Made by a program: the position numbers and the translations under genes. A stretch of 64,000 bases of DNA, from NCBI GenBank assembly GCA_023525915.1, contig CP026657.1, positions 1,178,001 through 1,242,000 on the forward strand, in the 5' to 3' direction. Each line of letters starts with the position of its first letter. The stretch's first letter is position 1. This document shows, one piece after another, positions 44,716 to 53,428 of the stretch. The notes beneath the pieces were generated by a model that worked only from the letters and a program-made list of their open reading frames with translations, ran no database searches and was not told the origin of the DNA. Source of the stretch: Acetispira formosa (nom. nud.) (lineage in GTDB: Bacteria > Desulfobacterota > Desulfarculia > Adiutricales > Adiutricaceae).

Positions 44716-44744
44716 ATTATACTACGGTCTCTTATCGATTTCAA
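44716..44744 (-). promoter_or_regulatory. Sigma-70 promoter of the HU gene
   Basis: On the minus strand, TTGAAA, exactly 17 bp, TATAAT. About 28 bp from -10 to the start codon, so a short leader. Confidence 0.75.
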
Positions 44745-45496
44745 TACTCTTAAGTCCATGTAATTTTTATTTTTATGGCTCAAATTTATATGGCCAGGCC
44801 ACCTCATAATTACCAACTTCAACTATAGGTAAACTATACCTGAATCCTTTTTAAATATAGAACTTCAAGCCAAACCAAGCCAGATAAGATTCCACAACCA
44901 CAGTTACTTGCTTAACCAACTCCGTTGCCCCCCTGAAGTATCCGGCTGCTAACAAAAATATGCTCACCTCAACCAATGAACCTAAGTTATATCTAAAAGC
45001 AAATACTAATTTTTCTTAAAAGGCATTCAGTCGCAAACCATAATGACATCAGTTTCATTTATAAAATTCTTACCTTAACTACTGGTCCGTAATAATTAGG
45101 GTAATTGCTTGGAAACAGCAAAGGTAAAACCCGGCCGTGCGGGCGAAAAAATTCTGACGTCGCTCGTAATTTTCTCTGATTCCCGGCCGGGTGGCTTCAC
45201 GAGAGGTTTGTGAGTCCGTGCCCGTCCGGGGAGTAAAATTACGAGCGACTTACAGAAAATTTTTCGCCCGCCCGGCCTGATCAGTGTCGGCGTTTGGGTG
45301 GGGAGGCTTATGCGATCTTCTTTTGTAAGCCGCCCTCCGCGTTTTACCTTTGCCGCTCGCGCGCCATTGCCTTGCCTGAATCACCCGGGTAGCTTGATCT
45401 TTGTTAATAACTTGTGATATCATAGTAAAGTTATAGCTATAGTATTGGGTCTGTTGACGCCGAACCCGTAATATTATGAAATAATCGGGAATATTA
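44745..45496. other. 750-bp non-coding region, AT-rich then palindromic
   Basis: From 44745 to about 45115 the sequence is AT-rich and shows no gene, RNA or repeat I recognise. From 45131 to 45277 lies a large palindrome. The last 90 bp lead into mlaE and probably hold its promoter (TTGATC ... TATCAT, 18-bp spacer near 45410-45440, weak). Confidence 0.5.
45131..45277. repeat. Large inverted repeat (G palindrome)
   Basis: Arms of about 35 bp: CGGGCGAAAAAATTCTG-(A)-CGTCGCTCGTAATTTT at the left and AAAATTACGAGCGACTT-ACAGAAAATTTTTCGCCCG at the right. About 65 bp of loop contains CCCGGCCGGGTGG. Nothing similar is seen elsewhere in the window. Confidence 0.75.
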
Positions 45497-46285
45497 ATGA
45501 ACTCACCACTTGCATTTTTACTGACTCCGGTGGCCAAACTGGGCGGGCTGACGATCGAAGCGCTCTTCCACCTGGGCAGTTATTCCATATTATTATTCAG
45601 GGCCCTCTTCTCCGCCGTCATCCCGCCCTGGCGGCTGCGCGGCATCTTTAAACAGATGGAAACCGTGGGCGTTGATTCTATTTTTGTTGTGGTGCTCACC
45701 GGGTTGTTCACCGGCGGCGTCTTCACCCTTCAGGTTATTTACGGCTTCCGCATGTTTTCGGCCGAAAGCATGGTCGGCCCCACAGTGGCCCTGGCCATGT
45801 GCCGCGAACTGGGCCCCGTCCTGACCGCCCTGATGGTCACCGGACGCGTTGGCAGCTCCATGGCCGCCGAGCTGGGAGCCATGCGCGTCACCGAACAGAT
45901 CGACGCCCTTACCGTCATGGCTGCCGATCCGGTCAAATATCTCATCAGCCCGCGTATCATCGCCGGGGTGCTCATGCTCCCGCTCCTGACGGCTATTTCC
46001 GACTTCACCGGCATTCTGGGCGGCTATGCGGTGGCCGTGGCCAAAGGCGTGGACCCCGGCCAGTTCGTGGCCCGCATTCAGGAAAACGTGGCCTTGAGCG
46101 ATATTGTCAACGGCCTGATTAAAAGCGGCGTTTTCGGCCTGATTCTGTCGTCGGTGGGCTGCTATATGGGCTATTTCACCAAGGGCGGCGCCGAGGGCGT
46201 CGGCCGGGCCACCACCTCAGCCGTGGTCATCAGCTACGTCGCCATTCTTATCAGCGACTTTTTGATGACGGCCATAATGTTCTGA
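45497..46285 (+). CDS. mlaE: MlaE-family lipid ABC transporter permease
   Basis: 262 aa, five or six helices. Family pieces: MEFVGVDSIFVV-like TVGVDSIFVVVLTGLFTGGVFTLQ, MCRELGPVLTALMVTGRVGSSMAAELGAMRVTEQIDAL (the very conserved MlaE block), PRIIAGVLMLPLLT, and GCYMGYFTKGGAEGVGRATTSAVV. It is the membrane core of a Mla/MCE lipid transporter. The stop shares a base with the start of mlaF. Start ATG 45497 has only a weak SD. Confidence 0.93.
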   Translation: MNSPLAFLLTPVAKLGGLTIEALFHLGSYSILLFRALFSAVIPPWRLRGIFKQMETVGVDSIFVVVLTGLFTGGVFTLQVIYGFRMFSAESMVGPTVALAMCRELGPVLTALMVTGRVGSSMAAELGAMRVTEQIDALTVMAADPVKYLISPRIIAGVLMLPLLTAISDFTGILGGYAVAVAKGVDPGQFVARIQENVALSDIVNGLIKSGVFGLILSSVGCYMGYFTKGGAEGVGRATTSAVVISYVAILISDFLMTAIMF

Positions 46286-47046
46286 TGAGCGCCCCGACCG
46301 TCAAAGTCCGGGGGCTGTACAAAAGCTTCGGCCCGGCCAAGGTTCTCGATGGCATAGATGTAGATCTGGCGCCGTCCAGGATTAATTTCATTATCGGCCA
46401 GAGCGGCGGCGGCAAAAGCGTCCTATTGAAGCATCTGGTGGGCCTGTTGGAGCCGGACAGCGGTGAAATCTGGTATGACAGTCGGCAGATGGTCGGCCGG
46501 AGCCGCCACGATTGGGACGCCCTGCGGCTGAAAATGGCCCTTCTTTTCCAGGACGGTGCGCTGTTCGATTCCATGAGCGTGGGCGAAAACGTCAGTTTTC
46601 CCGTCTGGATTCGCGGCCTGGCCGCCAAAGAAGAAGCCGCCCGCCGCGCCAAAGAGCGCCTCAGGGAGCTGGATATGGCCGACGCTTTCAACTTTCGCCC
46701 CAGCGACCTGTCAGCCGGCGAGCGCAAGCGGGTGGCCCTGGCCAGGGCCTTGATAATGGAGCCGGAAGTCCTGTTTTTTGATGAGCCGACCACTGGCCTT
46801 GATCCGCTTTTGAGCGAACAGGTGGACGAACTGATCAAACTGACTCTGGAGCGTACCGGAGCCACCCTGGTAGTGGTCAGTCACGATATTCCGGCCACGC
46901 TGACTCTGGCCCATAATATTGCCATGATCAACAACGGCAGAATAATTCTCAGCGGCCCGCCGGAGGTTTTTCGCCAAAGCGATGATCCGGCCGTCCGGCA
47001 GTTTCTGGCCGGGGAGGCCGAAGGCCCCATCGGCTTTTTGGATTGA
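46285..47046 (+). CDS. mlaF: MlaF-family lipid ABC transporter ATPase
   Basis: 253 aa. Walker A IIGQSGGGKSVLLKH, Q-loop LLFQDGALFDSMSVGENV (the typical MlaF phrase), signature DLSAGERKRVALARAL, Walker B EVLFFDEPTTGLDPLL, and SHDIPATLTLAHNIAMI with the H-loop. It works with MlaE at the inner membrane. 54 bp before mlaD. Confidence 0.94.
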   Translation: MSAPTVKVRGLYKSFGPAKVLDGIDVDLAPSRINFIIGQSGGGKSVLLKHLVGLLEPDSGEIWYDSRQMVGRSRHDWDALRLKMALLFQDGALFDSMSVGENVSFPVWIRGLAAKEEAARRAKERLRELDMADAFNFRPSDLSAGERKRVALARALIMEPEVLFFDEPTTGLDPLLSEQVDELIKLTLERTGATLVVVSHDIPATLTLAHNIAMINNGRIILSGPPEVFRQSDDPAVRQFLAGEAEGPIGFLD

Positions 47047-47100
47047 TGTGTGTGATCCCTGGGAATAAAGACGTAAATTAATATAATATTTGGTGATTCA

Positions 47101-48489
47101 ATGTATAAATCCTCCACAGAAATCAAAGTGGGCCTCTTTATGCTGGCCGCTATCGGCATTTTCGTCTGGATGGCGGTTCGGCTGGGCGGCTTCAGCATCG
47201 GCTCCGCCGATACCTATCAGCTATCCACCGTCTTTCCCACGGCGGCCGGGCTAAAAAGGGGCGTAGCCGTTGAGGTGGCGGGCATTCAGGTGGGCACGGT
47301 CATCCGCATTGAATTGTATGACGACCAGCAGGCCCTGGTGACCATGGCCATTCAGGACGGCATCCGCCTGCCGCAGGACAGCACGGCTTTCATCCGGGCC
47401 TCCGGCGTTTTGGGCGATAAGTATGTGGAGCTGGTGCCCGGCCACCCCACAGAGGAAAAGCTGGCCGACAACGATATGATTATGAACGCCAAAGCCTCGG
47501 CCGACATGAGCGAGTTATTTGAAAAGCTGGGCGGCATAGCTGACGACATCAAGAAAATCACCGGCCCCATGGCCGAGGGCAACACCGGCTCCGACATTCA
47601 GGAACTGGTGGCCAACCTCAAGGCCGTCAGCCAGCGATTGGACACACTGGTGGCTGATAATGAAAGCGGCCTGAAGGAAACCCTGGTCAACCTCAATGAA
47701 TCGATGAGCAACCTCAGGGAAATCACTGATAAAATAGCTTCCGGCCAGGGTACCCTGGGCCAGTTGATCAATGACGACGGGGCCATGCGCGAAATCAGGA
47801 GCGCCCTGTCCTCCATTCAGGGCATTGCCGGCAAAATCAATGACGGCGAGGGCACCCTGGGCCGTCTGGTCAATGACGAAACCACTATCGACAAGATTGA
47901 CCAGGCCCTGACCGGCATTAATAATTATTTGGAAAAAGAGGATAAATTTAAAGTTTTTGTGGAATACCGGGCCGACTACCTCACCCGCCATGATTATTTG
48001 AAAAGCACGGTCAACGTCCGCCTCCAGCCCGCGCCTGACCGCTATTATCTTCTGGGTGTGACCGGAGACTACTTTGGCAGCTACAGCCGCACCGACTACA
48101 AAAATAAAGAAGGACATACCGTCCGCACCAGCACCAAGGAAAAATGGGAGCGCAACAAGCTGAAATTCAACGCCCAGATAGCCAGACGTTTTTACGATGT
48201 GGTCATCAGGGGCGGTCTGATTGAGTCGGGAGCCGGTTTTGGCGTCGATTACTACCTTGACGATGACAATTTAAAGCTTACCTTTGAAATGTTCAGCGGA
48301 GATTTCGACCACAATCCGCATCTGCGGGCTGAGGCCAGCTATAACATCTGGAAAATATTCTACGTTTCGCTGGGCTATGACGACTTTATCAGCGACCAGC
48401 ATCGGGCTTCACCTTTCGTGGGCTTCGGCTTCGCTTTCAGTGACGACGACCTCAAATACCTCTTGAGCGGGGCCTCGTCCATACTGTAG
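47101..48489 (+). CDS. mlaD: MlaD-type MCE protein with a C-terminal beta-barrel-like domain
   Basis: 462 aa, more than twice E. coli MlaD. TM about 10-28 (VGLFMLAAIGIFVWMAV); MCE domain about 36-115 (TVFPTAAGLKRGVAVEVAGIQVGTV, FIRASGVLGDKYVEL); a long helical stretch about 130-285 with repeats such as GQGTLGQLINDDGAMREI and GEGTLGRLVNDETTIDKI; then about 290-462 with alternating strands (VFVEYRADYLTRHDYLK, RYYLLGVTGDYFGSYS, PFVGFGFAFSDDDL). The last part looks like an outer-membrane beta-barrel. A similar MCE-helix-barrel chain bridges both membranes in Veillonella parvula. No mlaA, mlaB or mlaC is beside it. Confidence 0.85.
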   Translation: MYKSSTEIKVGLFMLAAIGIFVWMAVRLGGFSIGSADTYQLSTVFPTAAGLKRGVAVEVAGIQVGTVIRIELYDDQQALVTMAIQDGIRLPQDSTAFIRASGVLGDKYVELVPGHPTEEKLADNDMIMNAKASADMSELFEKLGGIADDIKKITGPMAEGNTGSDIQELVANLKAVSQRLDTLVADNESGLKETLVNLNESMSNLREITDKIASGQGTLGQLINDDGAMREIRSALSSIQGIAGKINDGEGTLGRLVNDETTIDKIDQALTGINNYLEKEDKFKVFVEYRADYLTRHDYLKSTVNVRLQPAPDRYYLLGVTGDYFGSYSRTDYKNKEGHTVRTSTKEKWERNKLKFNAQIARRFYDVVIRGGLIESGAGFGVDYYLDDDNLKLTFEMFSGDFDHNPHLRAEASYNIWKIFYVSLGYDDFISDQHRASPFVGFGFAFSDDDLKYLLSGASSIL

Positions 48490-48508
48490 TAGATAAATCC
48501 GTACAGGG

Positions 48509-48556
48509 TATACTGCCCATTAGCAAGCAATGCTTAAAGCTAATGGGCAGTGTATC
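48509..48556. terminator. Stem-loop after the mla operon
   Basis: ATACTGCCCATTAG, about 16-nt loop, CTAATGGGCAGTGTAT. It starts 20 bp after mlaD. It lacks a T-tract on the plus strand, so a 3' stabiliser or weak terminator. Confidence 0.5.
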
Positions 48557-48595
48557 GGTAAAAAAGCTGAACTGATAACTTAGACGGTGGCTTTC

Positions 48596-48766
48596 CATAA
48601 TTCTAATTATGGCGTTGACGCCGCTTATCGCGAGGGTCGAGTCCTCGAGACGGAGCGCCAGCGACTGGTTTTAAAGCTATCACGGTAATTCGCGAAGCAA
48701 AAACCACGCTTTTTGCGTAGCTCCGAGCTACAAGTTCAAGGGAAGAAGCCATGATTAGGATTGCTT
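48596..48766 (-). repeat. Family-A repeat
   Basis: Starts ATAATTCTAATTATGGCG and ends GCCATGATTAGGATTGCT. GACGGAGCGCCAGCGAC and CAAAAACCACGCTTTTTGCG are inside. Somewhat diverged. Lies between the mla operon and the RpfG-like gene. Confidence 0.85.
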
Positions 48767-48800
48767 GGCCGCTTTAAAAAAGCGCCGCCGCAAAAAGGGG

Positions 48801-48830
48801 TTGAAGCGGGCCTTGCCCGCATGTTACAAT
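48801..48830 (+). promoter_or_regulatory. Probable promoter of the RpfG-like gene
   Basis: TTGAAG, 18-bp spacer containing a small CGGGC...GCCCG palindrome, TACAAT. About 130 bp before the start codon. Confidence 0.45.
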
Positions 48831-48957
48831 GCACAAAAATAGGGATATTATCCATGCGCCTTTATCAGCCTGTGATTCACTGTCGCATGAAATACGAAGT
48901 GCCCAAAAATTGAGGATGCTGCTGCCTGCCCCAGGGACGCGGCGTTAAGAAAGTAAT

Positions 48958-50133
48958 ATGAGCGTTAAAAAATCGGAATTATCAGTAGATACGTCATCAG
49001 CTAAACCACAGAAAATCATGGTGGTCGATGATGAAATTCTAAACCGCAAACTTATTGAAGCCATGCTGAAGCCTCAGGGCTATCAGGTCATGGTCGCGGT
49101 TGACGGCGAAGATTGCCTGTCAAAAGTGCAGCAGGAGGCGCCCGATCTGATTCTGATGGATATCATGATGCCCAACATGAACGGTTTCGAAGTGGTCACC
49201 AGGCTCAAAAGCCAGGAACATCTGGCCCTTATCCCCATCGTCATGGTCACCGCCCTTCAGGATGTCAATGATCGGGTCAAAGCCCTGGAAGTTGGGGCCG
49301 ACGACTTTTTGACCAAACCGGTGGACCGCATGGAACTCAGGGCGCGGGTTCGCTCCCTCTTAAAAGTCAAAGCCTATAACGACCATATGGTCAATTACCG
49401 GCAGGAACTGGAAAGTGAAGTGGCCAAGCAGACGCTGGAGCTGAAAAATGCCAGCATTAAAATAGCCGACGCCCACTCCAAACTGCGCGACGCCTCCCTG
49501 GAAACCATTTTCCGTCTGGCCAGGGCCGCTGAATATAAGGATGAAGATACAGGAAACCACATCATCAGCATGAGCCGCATCTCGGCCCTCCTGGCCGAAA
49601 GAATCGGCCTCAATTCTGATGTGGTGGAGCGTATCCTCTATGCCTCTCCCATGCATGACATCGGCAAAATTGGTATTCCAGATCGCATTCTTTTGAAAAA
49701 CGGCCCTCTCAACGATGAGGAATGGTCCATCATGAGAATGCATACCATTTTCGGCGGTCAGATCCTGGAAGGCTCCAACATAGGCTTCCTGCGTCTGGGT
49801 GAAGTTATCGCCCTGACCCACCATGAAAAATGGGATGGTTCCGGTTATCCCAACGGCATTTCCGGCGCCCGCATTCCGCTGGCCGGGCGTATAGTGGCGG
49901 TGGCTGATGTTTTTGATGCCTTGATGTCCAAACGTCCGTATAAACCCGCCCTCACAGTGGAGCAGACCGTGGACATCATCAAGGCTGGGTCCGGCTCGCA
50001 TTTTGATCCTATGGTGGTTGATATTTTTCTTGAAAACCTGAAGGATATCATCAAACTTTGGGAAAATGCACAGGCCGAGCAACATATTGTGCTGGATAAG
50101 AGTCATAATCTGGACACAATTCATATTTCTTAA
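48958..50133 (+). CDS. Response regulator with HD-GYP output (RpfG-like)
   Basis: 391 aa. Receiver about 18-140: DDE at 24-26, phospho-acceptor Asp68 in LILMDIMMPNMNG, and DDFLTKPVDRMEL. A coiled-coil linker (about 145-185) leads into the HD-GYP domain (about 190-365) with MHDIGKIGIPDRILLKNGPL and HHEKWDGSGYPNGISG, both metal motifs intact. This is the RpfG arrangement, a c-di-GMP phosphodiesterase switched by phosphorylation. The partner kinase is not adjacent. The gene ends before a terminator at 50172. Confidence 0.92.
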   Translation: MSVKKSELSVDTSSAKPQKIMVVDDEILNRKLIEAMLKPQGYQVMVAVDGEDCLSKVQQEAPDLILMDIMMPNMNGFEVVTRLKSQEHLALIPIVMVTALQDVNDRVKALEVGADDFLTKPVDRMELRARVRSLLKVKAYNDHMVNYRQELESEVAKQTLELKNASIKIADAHSKLRDASLETIFRLARAAEYKDEDTGNHIISMSRISALLAERIGLNSDVVERILYASPMHDIGKIGIPDRILLKNGPLNDEEWSIMRMHTIFGGQILEGSNIGFLRLGEVIALTHHEKWDGSGYPNGISGARIPLAGRIVAVADVFDALMSKRPYKPALTVEQTVDIIKAGSGSHFDPMVVDIFLENLKDIIKLWENAQAEQHIVLDKSHNLDTIHIS

Positions 50134-50171
50134 GCCATGCAGGCTTTTCCCTTGAAATTGTGGAACTTGAG

Positions 50172-50214
50172 AGACGCTGTCTGTGGTTCGCCATTCTGAC
50201 GGCGTCTTTTTTTT
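50172..50214 (+). terminator. Intrinsic terminator after the RpfG-like gene
   Basis: GACGCTGTC, 16-nt loop, GACGGCGTC (one G-U pair), then eight Ts. Confidence 0.8.
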
Positions 50215-50220
50215 ACTGAT

Positions 50221-50337
50221 GCACGGTCAATATGCCCTGAACGGGCGGCAGTCAGTGCGTGCTGATGCTCCACAAATGAACCTTTTTTACCGCCGCACAG
50301 TCAACCTGCCCTGAACAAGGGGCAGTCAGTGCGTGTC
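50221..50337 (+). repeat. Two copies of the GCAC.GTCAA..TGCCCTGAAC...CAGTCAGTGCGTG repeat
   Basis: Copies at 50221-50261 and 50295-50337, each about 42 bp with GCAC...GTGC ends and a TGCCCTGAAC...GGGCAGTC stem. Related single copies lie at about 4408-4451 and 58188-58228. All four are intergenic. Confidence 0.6.
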
Positions 50338-50425
50338 ATAATTTCATTTTATCAACCAATCCGGGTCCTATCAGATTCAGTAGTCCGGCTGAGATTTTAT
50401 TGATTGCTTTCAGGAGAAACGCAGC

Positions 50426-51094
50426 ATGGCTTCCACACAACCTCTGAGGCTTTTTTTCCTTCGACACGGGCAGACCGAGAGTTCCGGCGGATATCCGCCT
50501 TTCAATGGCTGGCGCGACGCCCCTCTCACGGAACTTGGTCAGCGTCAGCTTGATCATGCGGCTGAAGCCCTCTCGCACATCCCCTTTGACGCGGTGTACT
50601 CCAGCGACTTGAGCCGGGCCATGTATGGCGGCCGGCGCATTGCGGAAAAGGCTAATTTGGAGCTGAAGGTTGAATCCCGCTGGCGCGAAATAAATTTCGG
50701 CCGATGGGAGGGAATGACATATAAGGAAATATATGCCGAAGCCCCGGAGCTGATCACCAAAATTTTCAGCCCTGAAGGATTTGACACACCTTTCCCCGGC
50801 GGGGAGAGTTTAGCGGCTTTTTTCCAGCGGATAAGCCGGGCCATGGATGAACTTCAGGCCGCGCACCCTGCTGGCGGCCGCATTGCCCTGGTGGCCCACG
50901 GCGGGGTCTGCAAGGCCTTGTGCGGACGCTTTCTCAAATCATCTCTGGAAACGGCCTGGGCCATCTGGCAGGATTTCGCGGCCATTAACGTTGTGGACAT
51001 CTATCCTGACGGCCGCATAATCACCCGTCTGATAAATGGCTGTTCCGGCCCGGAAGGATTCGACCGGCTGGCTGGGGCGGACATCTTCAAATGA
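50426..51094 (+). CDS. Histidine phosphatase family protein (phosphoglycerate mutase-like)
   Basis: 222 aa. The active-site RHG is in LFFLRHGQTESSGG (about residue 14), and the second His in LVAHGGVCKALCG (about 155). DAVYSSDLSRAMYGGRRIAE, WREINFGRWEGMTYKEI and FPGGESLAAFFQRI are the usual family blocks and resemble alpha-ribazole phosphatase (CobC) and related small-molecule phosphatases. Cobalamin genes are not nearby, so I keep the general name. SD CAGGAG 11 bp before the ATG. Terminator at 51098. Confidence 0.85.
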   Translation: MASTQPLRLFFLRHGQTESSGGYPPFNGWRDAPLTELGQRQLDHAAEALSHIPFDAVYSSDLSRAMYGGRRIAEKANLELKVESRWREINFGRWEGMTYKEIYAEAPELITKIFSPEGFDTPFPGGESLAAFFQRISRAMDELQAAHPAGGRIALVAHGGVCKALCGRFLKSSLETAWAIWQDFAAINVVDIYPDGRIITRLINGCSGPEGFDRLAGADIFK

Positions 51095-51097
51095 CAA

Positions 51098-51128
51098 TTA
51101 AGGGGCTTTAAAGCCCCTTAAATTTTTT
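51098..51128 (+). terminator. Intrinsic terminator after the histidine phosphatase
   Basis: TTAAGGGGCTTTAAAGCCCCTTAA palindrome followed by ATTTTTT, directly after the stop codon. Confidence 0.85.
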
Positions 51129-51147
51129 GATGACAAATCATTCAAAG

Positions 51148-51180
51148 AAAATCCCCTCATTGTTTCAAACAAGGAGGGGA
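51148..51180 (-). terminator. Intrinsic terminator of rho
   Basis: On the minus strand, TCCCCTC-C-TTGTTT, one-nt loop, AAACAA-T-GAGGGGA, then TTTTC. 26 bp after the rho stop. Confidence 0.75.
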
Positions 51181-51205
51181 CGGAACAGATGACTTCACAG
51201 TCACA

Positions 51206-52468
51206 TCAACTGCTCATTGAGTCGAGGAAGTCCTTATTGCTCTTGGTGCCGCGAATCTTGTCAAGCAGGAACTCCATACTGTCGACCGGGCTAAGCGGGC
51301 TGAGCAGTTTGCGGAGAATCCAAATGCGGTTCAGCTCGGTGTCCGCCAGGAGCAGATCTTCCTTACGGGTACCGCTGCGGTTAATATCCATAGCCGGAAA
51401 GACACGCTTGTCGCTCAATTTGCGGTCAAGATGGATTTCCATATTGCCGGTGCCCTTGAACTCTTCGAAAATAACTTCGTCCATACGGCTGCCGGTATCG
51501 ATAAGGGCGGTGGCGATGATGGTCAATGAACCGCCCTCTTCCACGTTACGCGCCGCGCCAAAAAACCGTTTCGGCCGATGCAGGGCGTTGGAATCCACAC
51601 CACCGGACAGAATCTTGCCCGAAGGCGGCACCACTGTGTTATAAGCTCTCGAAAGTCTGGTGATGGAATCCAGCAAAATTACCACATCATGCTTGTGTTC
51701 GACCAGACGCTTGGCTTTTTCAATAACCATATCGGCCACCTGGACATGGCGGGTGGCCGGTTCGTCAAAGGTTGAGCTGATGACTTCCCCCTTGACTGAA
51801 CGCTGCATATCGGTAACTTCCTCGGGGCGTTCGTCGATCAGCAGCATGATCAGGATGGTGTCGGGGTGATTTTTGGTGATGCTGTTGGCGATATTCTGGA
51901 GAAGAATAGTTTTACCGGTGCGGGGCGGGGAGACAATCAGGCCGCGCTGTCCCTTGCCGATGGGGGTCATCATATCCATGATGCGCATGGAATAGTTCTT
52001 GGCGTCGGTCTCCAGCTTGATGCGTTCCTGGGGATAGAGCGGGGTGAGGTTATCAAAAAGAATCTTGTCGCGGTGGCTCTCTTCAGGGTCCTCAAAGTTG
52101 CATTGTTCAACCTTCAAGAGTGCGTAATAACGCTCGCTCTCCTTGGGCGGCCTGATTTGCCCGGTAACGGTATCGCCGGTGCGCAGGTTGAACCGCCGCA
52201 CCTGGCTGGGCGAAACGTAAATATCGTCCGGTCCGGGCAGGTAGTTCGATTCCGGCGCCCGCAGAAAACCGAAGCCGTCCGGCAATGTTTCCAGAACGCC
52301 GCCGCCGAAGATCATGCCGTTGTGTTCAGTCTGGGCCTGAAGGAGCGCGAAGATCAACTCCTGCTTTCTCAGGCCGGTGGCCCCTTCAATTTTGAATTCT
52401 TTGGCCAGCGCGGTCAGATCGCTGATTTTCATTTTCTTCAGATCAGAGAGATCCATTTTTTCTGTCAT
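51206..52468 (-). CDS. rho: Transcription termination factor Rho
   Basis: 420 aa, the common length. N-terminal helical domain ([39 protein letters not shown]), RNA-binding OSB-fold (about 50-120) with [32 protein letters not shown], then the ATPase: Walker [16 protein letters not shown], Walker [18 protein letters not shown]-loop [25 protein letters not shown], and R-loop region. Homohexameric RNA helicase in the cytoplasm. Monocistronic. The long 5' gap (52469-52935) has no gene and may be a regulated leader, as rho is often autoregulated. Confidence 0.96.
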   Translation of the reverse strand: MTEKMDLSDLKKMKISDLTALAKEFKIEGATGLRKQELIFALLQAQTEHNGMIFGGGVLETLPDGFGFLRAPESNYLPGPDDIYVSPSQVRRFNLRTGDTVTGQIRPPKESERYYALLKVEQCNFEDPEESHRDKILFDNLTPLYPQERIKLETDAKNYSMRIMDMMTPIGKGQRGLIVSPPRTGKTILLQNIANSITKNHPDTILIMLLIDERPEEVTDMQRSVKGEVISSTFDEPATRHVQVADMVIEKAKRLVEHKHDVVILLDSITRLSRAYNTVVPPSGKILSGGVDSNALHRPKRFFGAARNVEEGGSLTIIATALIDTGSRMDEVIFEEFKGTGNMEIHLDRKLSDKRVFPAMDINRSGTRKEDLLLADTELNRIWILRKLLSPLSPVDSMEFLLDKIRGTKSNKDFLDSMSS

Positions 52469-52931
52469 AACTTATTAACCTGCGTATAATGGCCTGGGGC
52501 CTTGAGTTGGACCGCCCGAAAACACAGCCCTCCCAGGGAGGACCGAGATGGGTCGGCCGGGATGATCGTCGGTGGATTACGGATTGAACCCCGGACGGTG
52601 GCAGCGGCCGGAGAGTAGCGGATTCACATAATTAAAGAAGGGGATACTCAGGGCGAACGTCAAGGGCTTGAAGTTGCCATACTGGGAGTCATGAATAGTT
52701 GCGTCATTTGACTGAGATGTCTTATGGGCAAAAATTCTGACGCCTGGTAAAAAACGCGCCTGAATATGCGTGGTCTTTCATTTCAAACTTTAAGTCTGGA
52801 GCAATGTCGAAATCAGATTTTCGTTCCTTATGAGCGGCTGAACCGTAGAGGGGGTGCAGTCGAAAAAAACTGTCATGTTGAAGATCAGGCTATTCTGAAT
52901 GTCGATAGTCAAGAGTTTAATCAGACCCGGT
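52469..52931. other. Upstream region of rho, no gene seen
   Basis: 460 bp without a plausible reading frame. CCCTCCCAGGGAGG near 52530 could form a small hairpin in the rho leader. No clear promoter is found. A family-A repeat follows. Confidence 0.4.
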
Positions 52932-53107
52932 TGCGGCAATTCTAAAAGTAAACTTTTTCCCCTGAACTTGTGGCGTGCAGCGGCACAAAAAGCGTGATTT
53001 TTGTTTCGCGAGTTGCTATTTTGCCGTCAAAACCAGTCGCTGGCGCTCCGTCTCCCCTGTGGGTCGACCTGCTATTTTTAAATTGCCGTCTAAGTTGAGA
53101 ATTGCTG
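52932..53107 (+). repeat. Family-A repeat
   Basis: GCGGCAATTCTAAAAGTAAAC ... AAGTTGAGAATTGCTG ends, GCACAAAAAGCGTGATTTTTG and GTCGCTGGCGCTCCGTCTC. The 'ctgctattttt' right subtype, as at 43.2 kb. Confidence 0.9.
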
Positions 53108-53243
53108 ACCCGGTTGTTCGATCGTTACCAATCAAACCCGCCGAAAGAAGGAAACTGACGTGTTTAGAGGCAATATAAATTCAAACCGCCCCAATGTCAA
53201 GCAATATGTGTGCGTGTGCGTGGCCCGCACGGGGCTATGTCTG

Positions 53244-53392
53244 GGTGAGTCCTTCCCGGGGCGCTGGTTTTGGCGGCCATCATCGTATTAAGAGCGTTGC
53301 CCCCTTGGCTGATAACACGGCCATAGTCAAGGGGGCCACACTCTTAATACGATGATGGCCGCCGCAATTAACTATTACGGGAAGGACTCACC
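53244..53392. repeat. Large inverted repeat (H palindrome)
   Basis: Left arm GGTGAGTCCTTCCCG ... GGCGGCCATCATCGTATTAAGAG and right arm CTCTTAATACGATGATGGCC GCCGC ... CGGGAAGGACTCACC (split here for length). Each arm has a short unpaired insert. The GTGTGCGTGGCCCGCACGGG motif lies just outside. A one-arm relative is at 3750-3840. It is 37 bp from the 3' end of mrp. Confidence 0.75.
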
Positions 53393-53428
53393 TAGACGAA
53401 GGATGCGCAAGCATCCGTGGGTCCAGGG

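Noticed and set aside
45250..45537. 95-codon minus-strand frame overlapping mlaE
   Set aside because: It reads through the G palindrome and into the mlaE start; composition is not protein-like.
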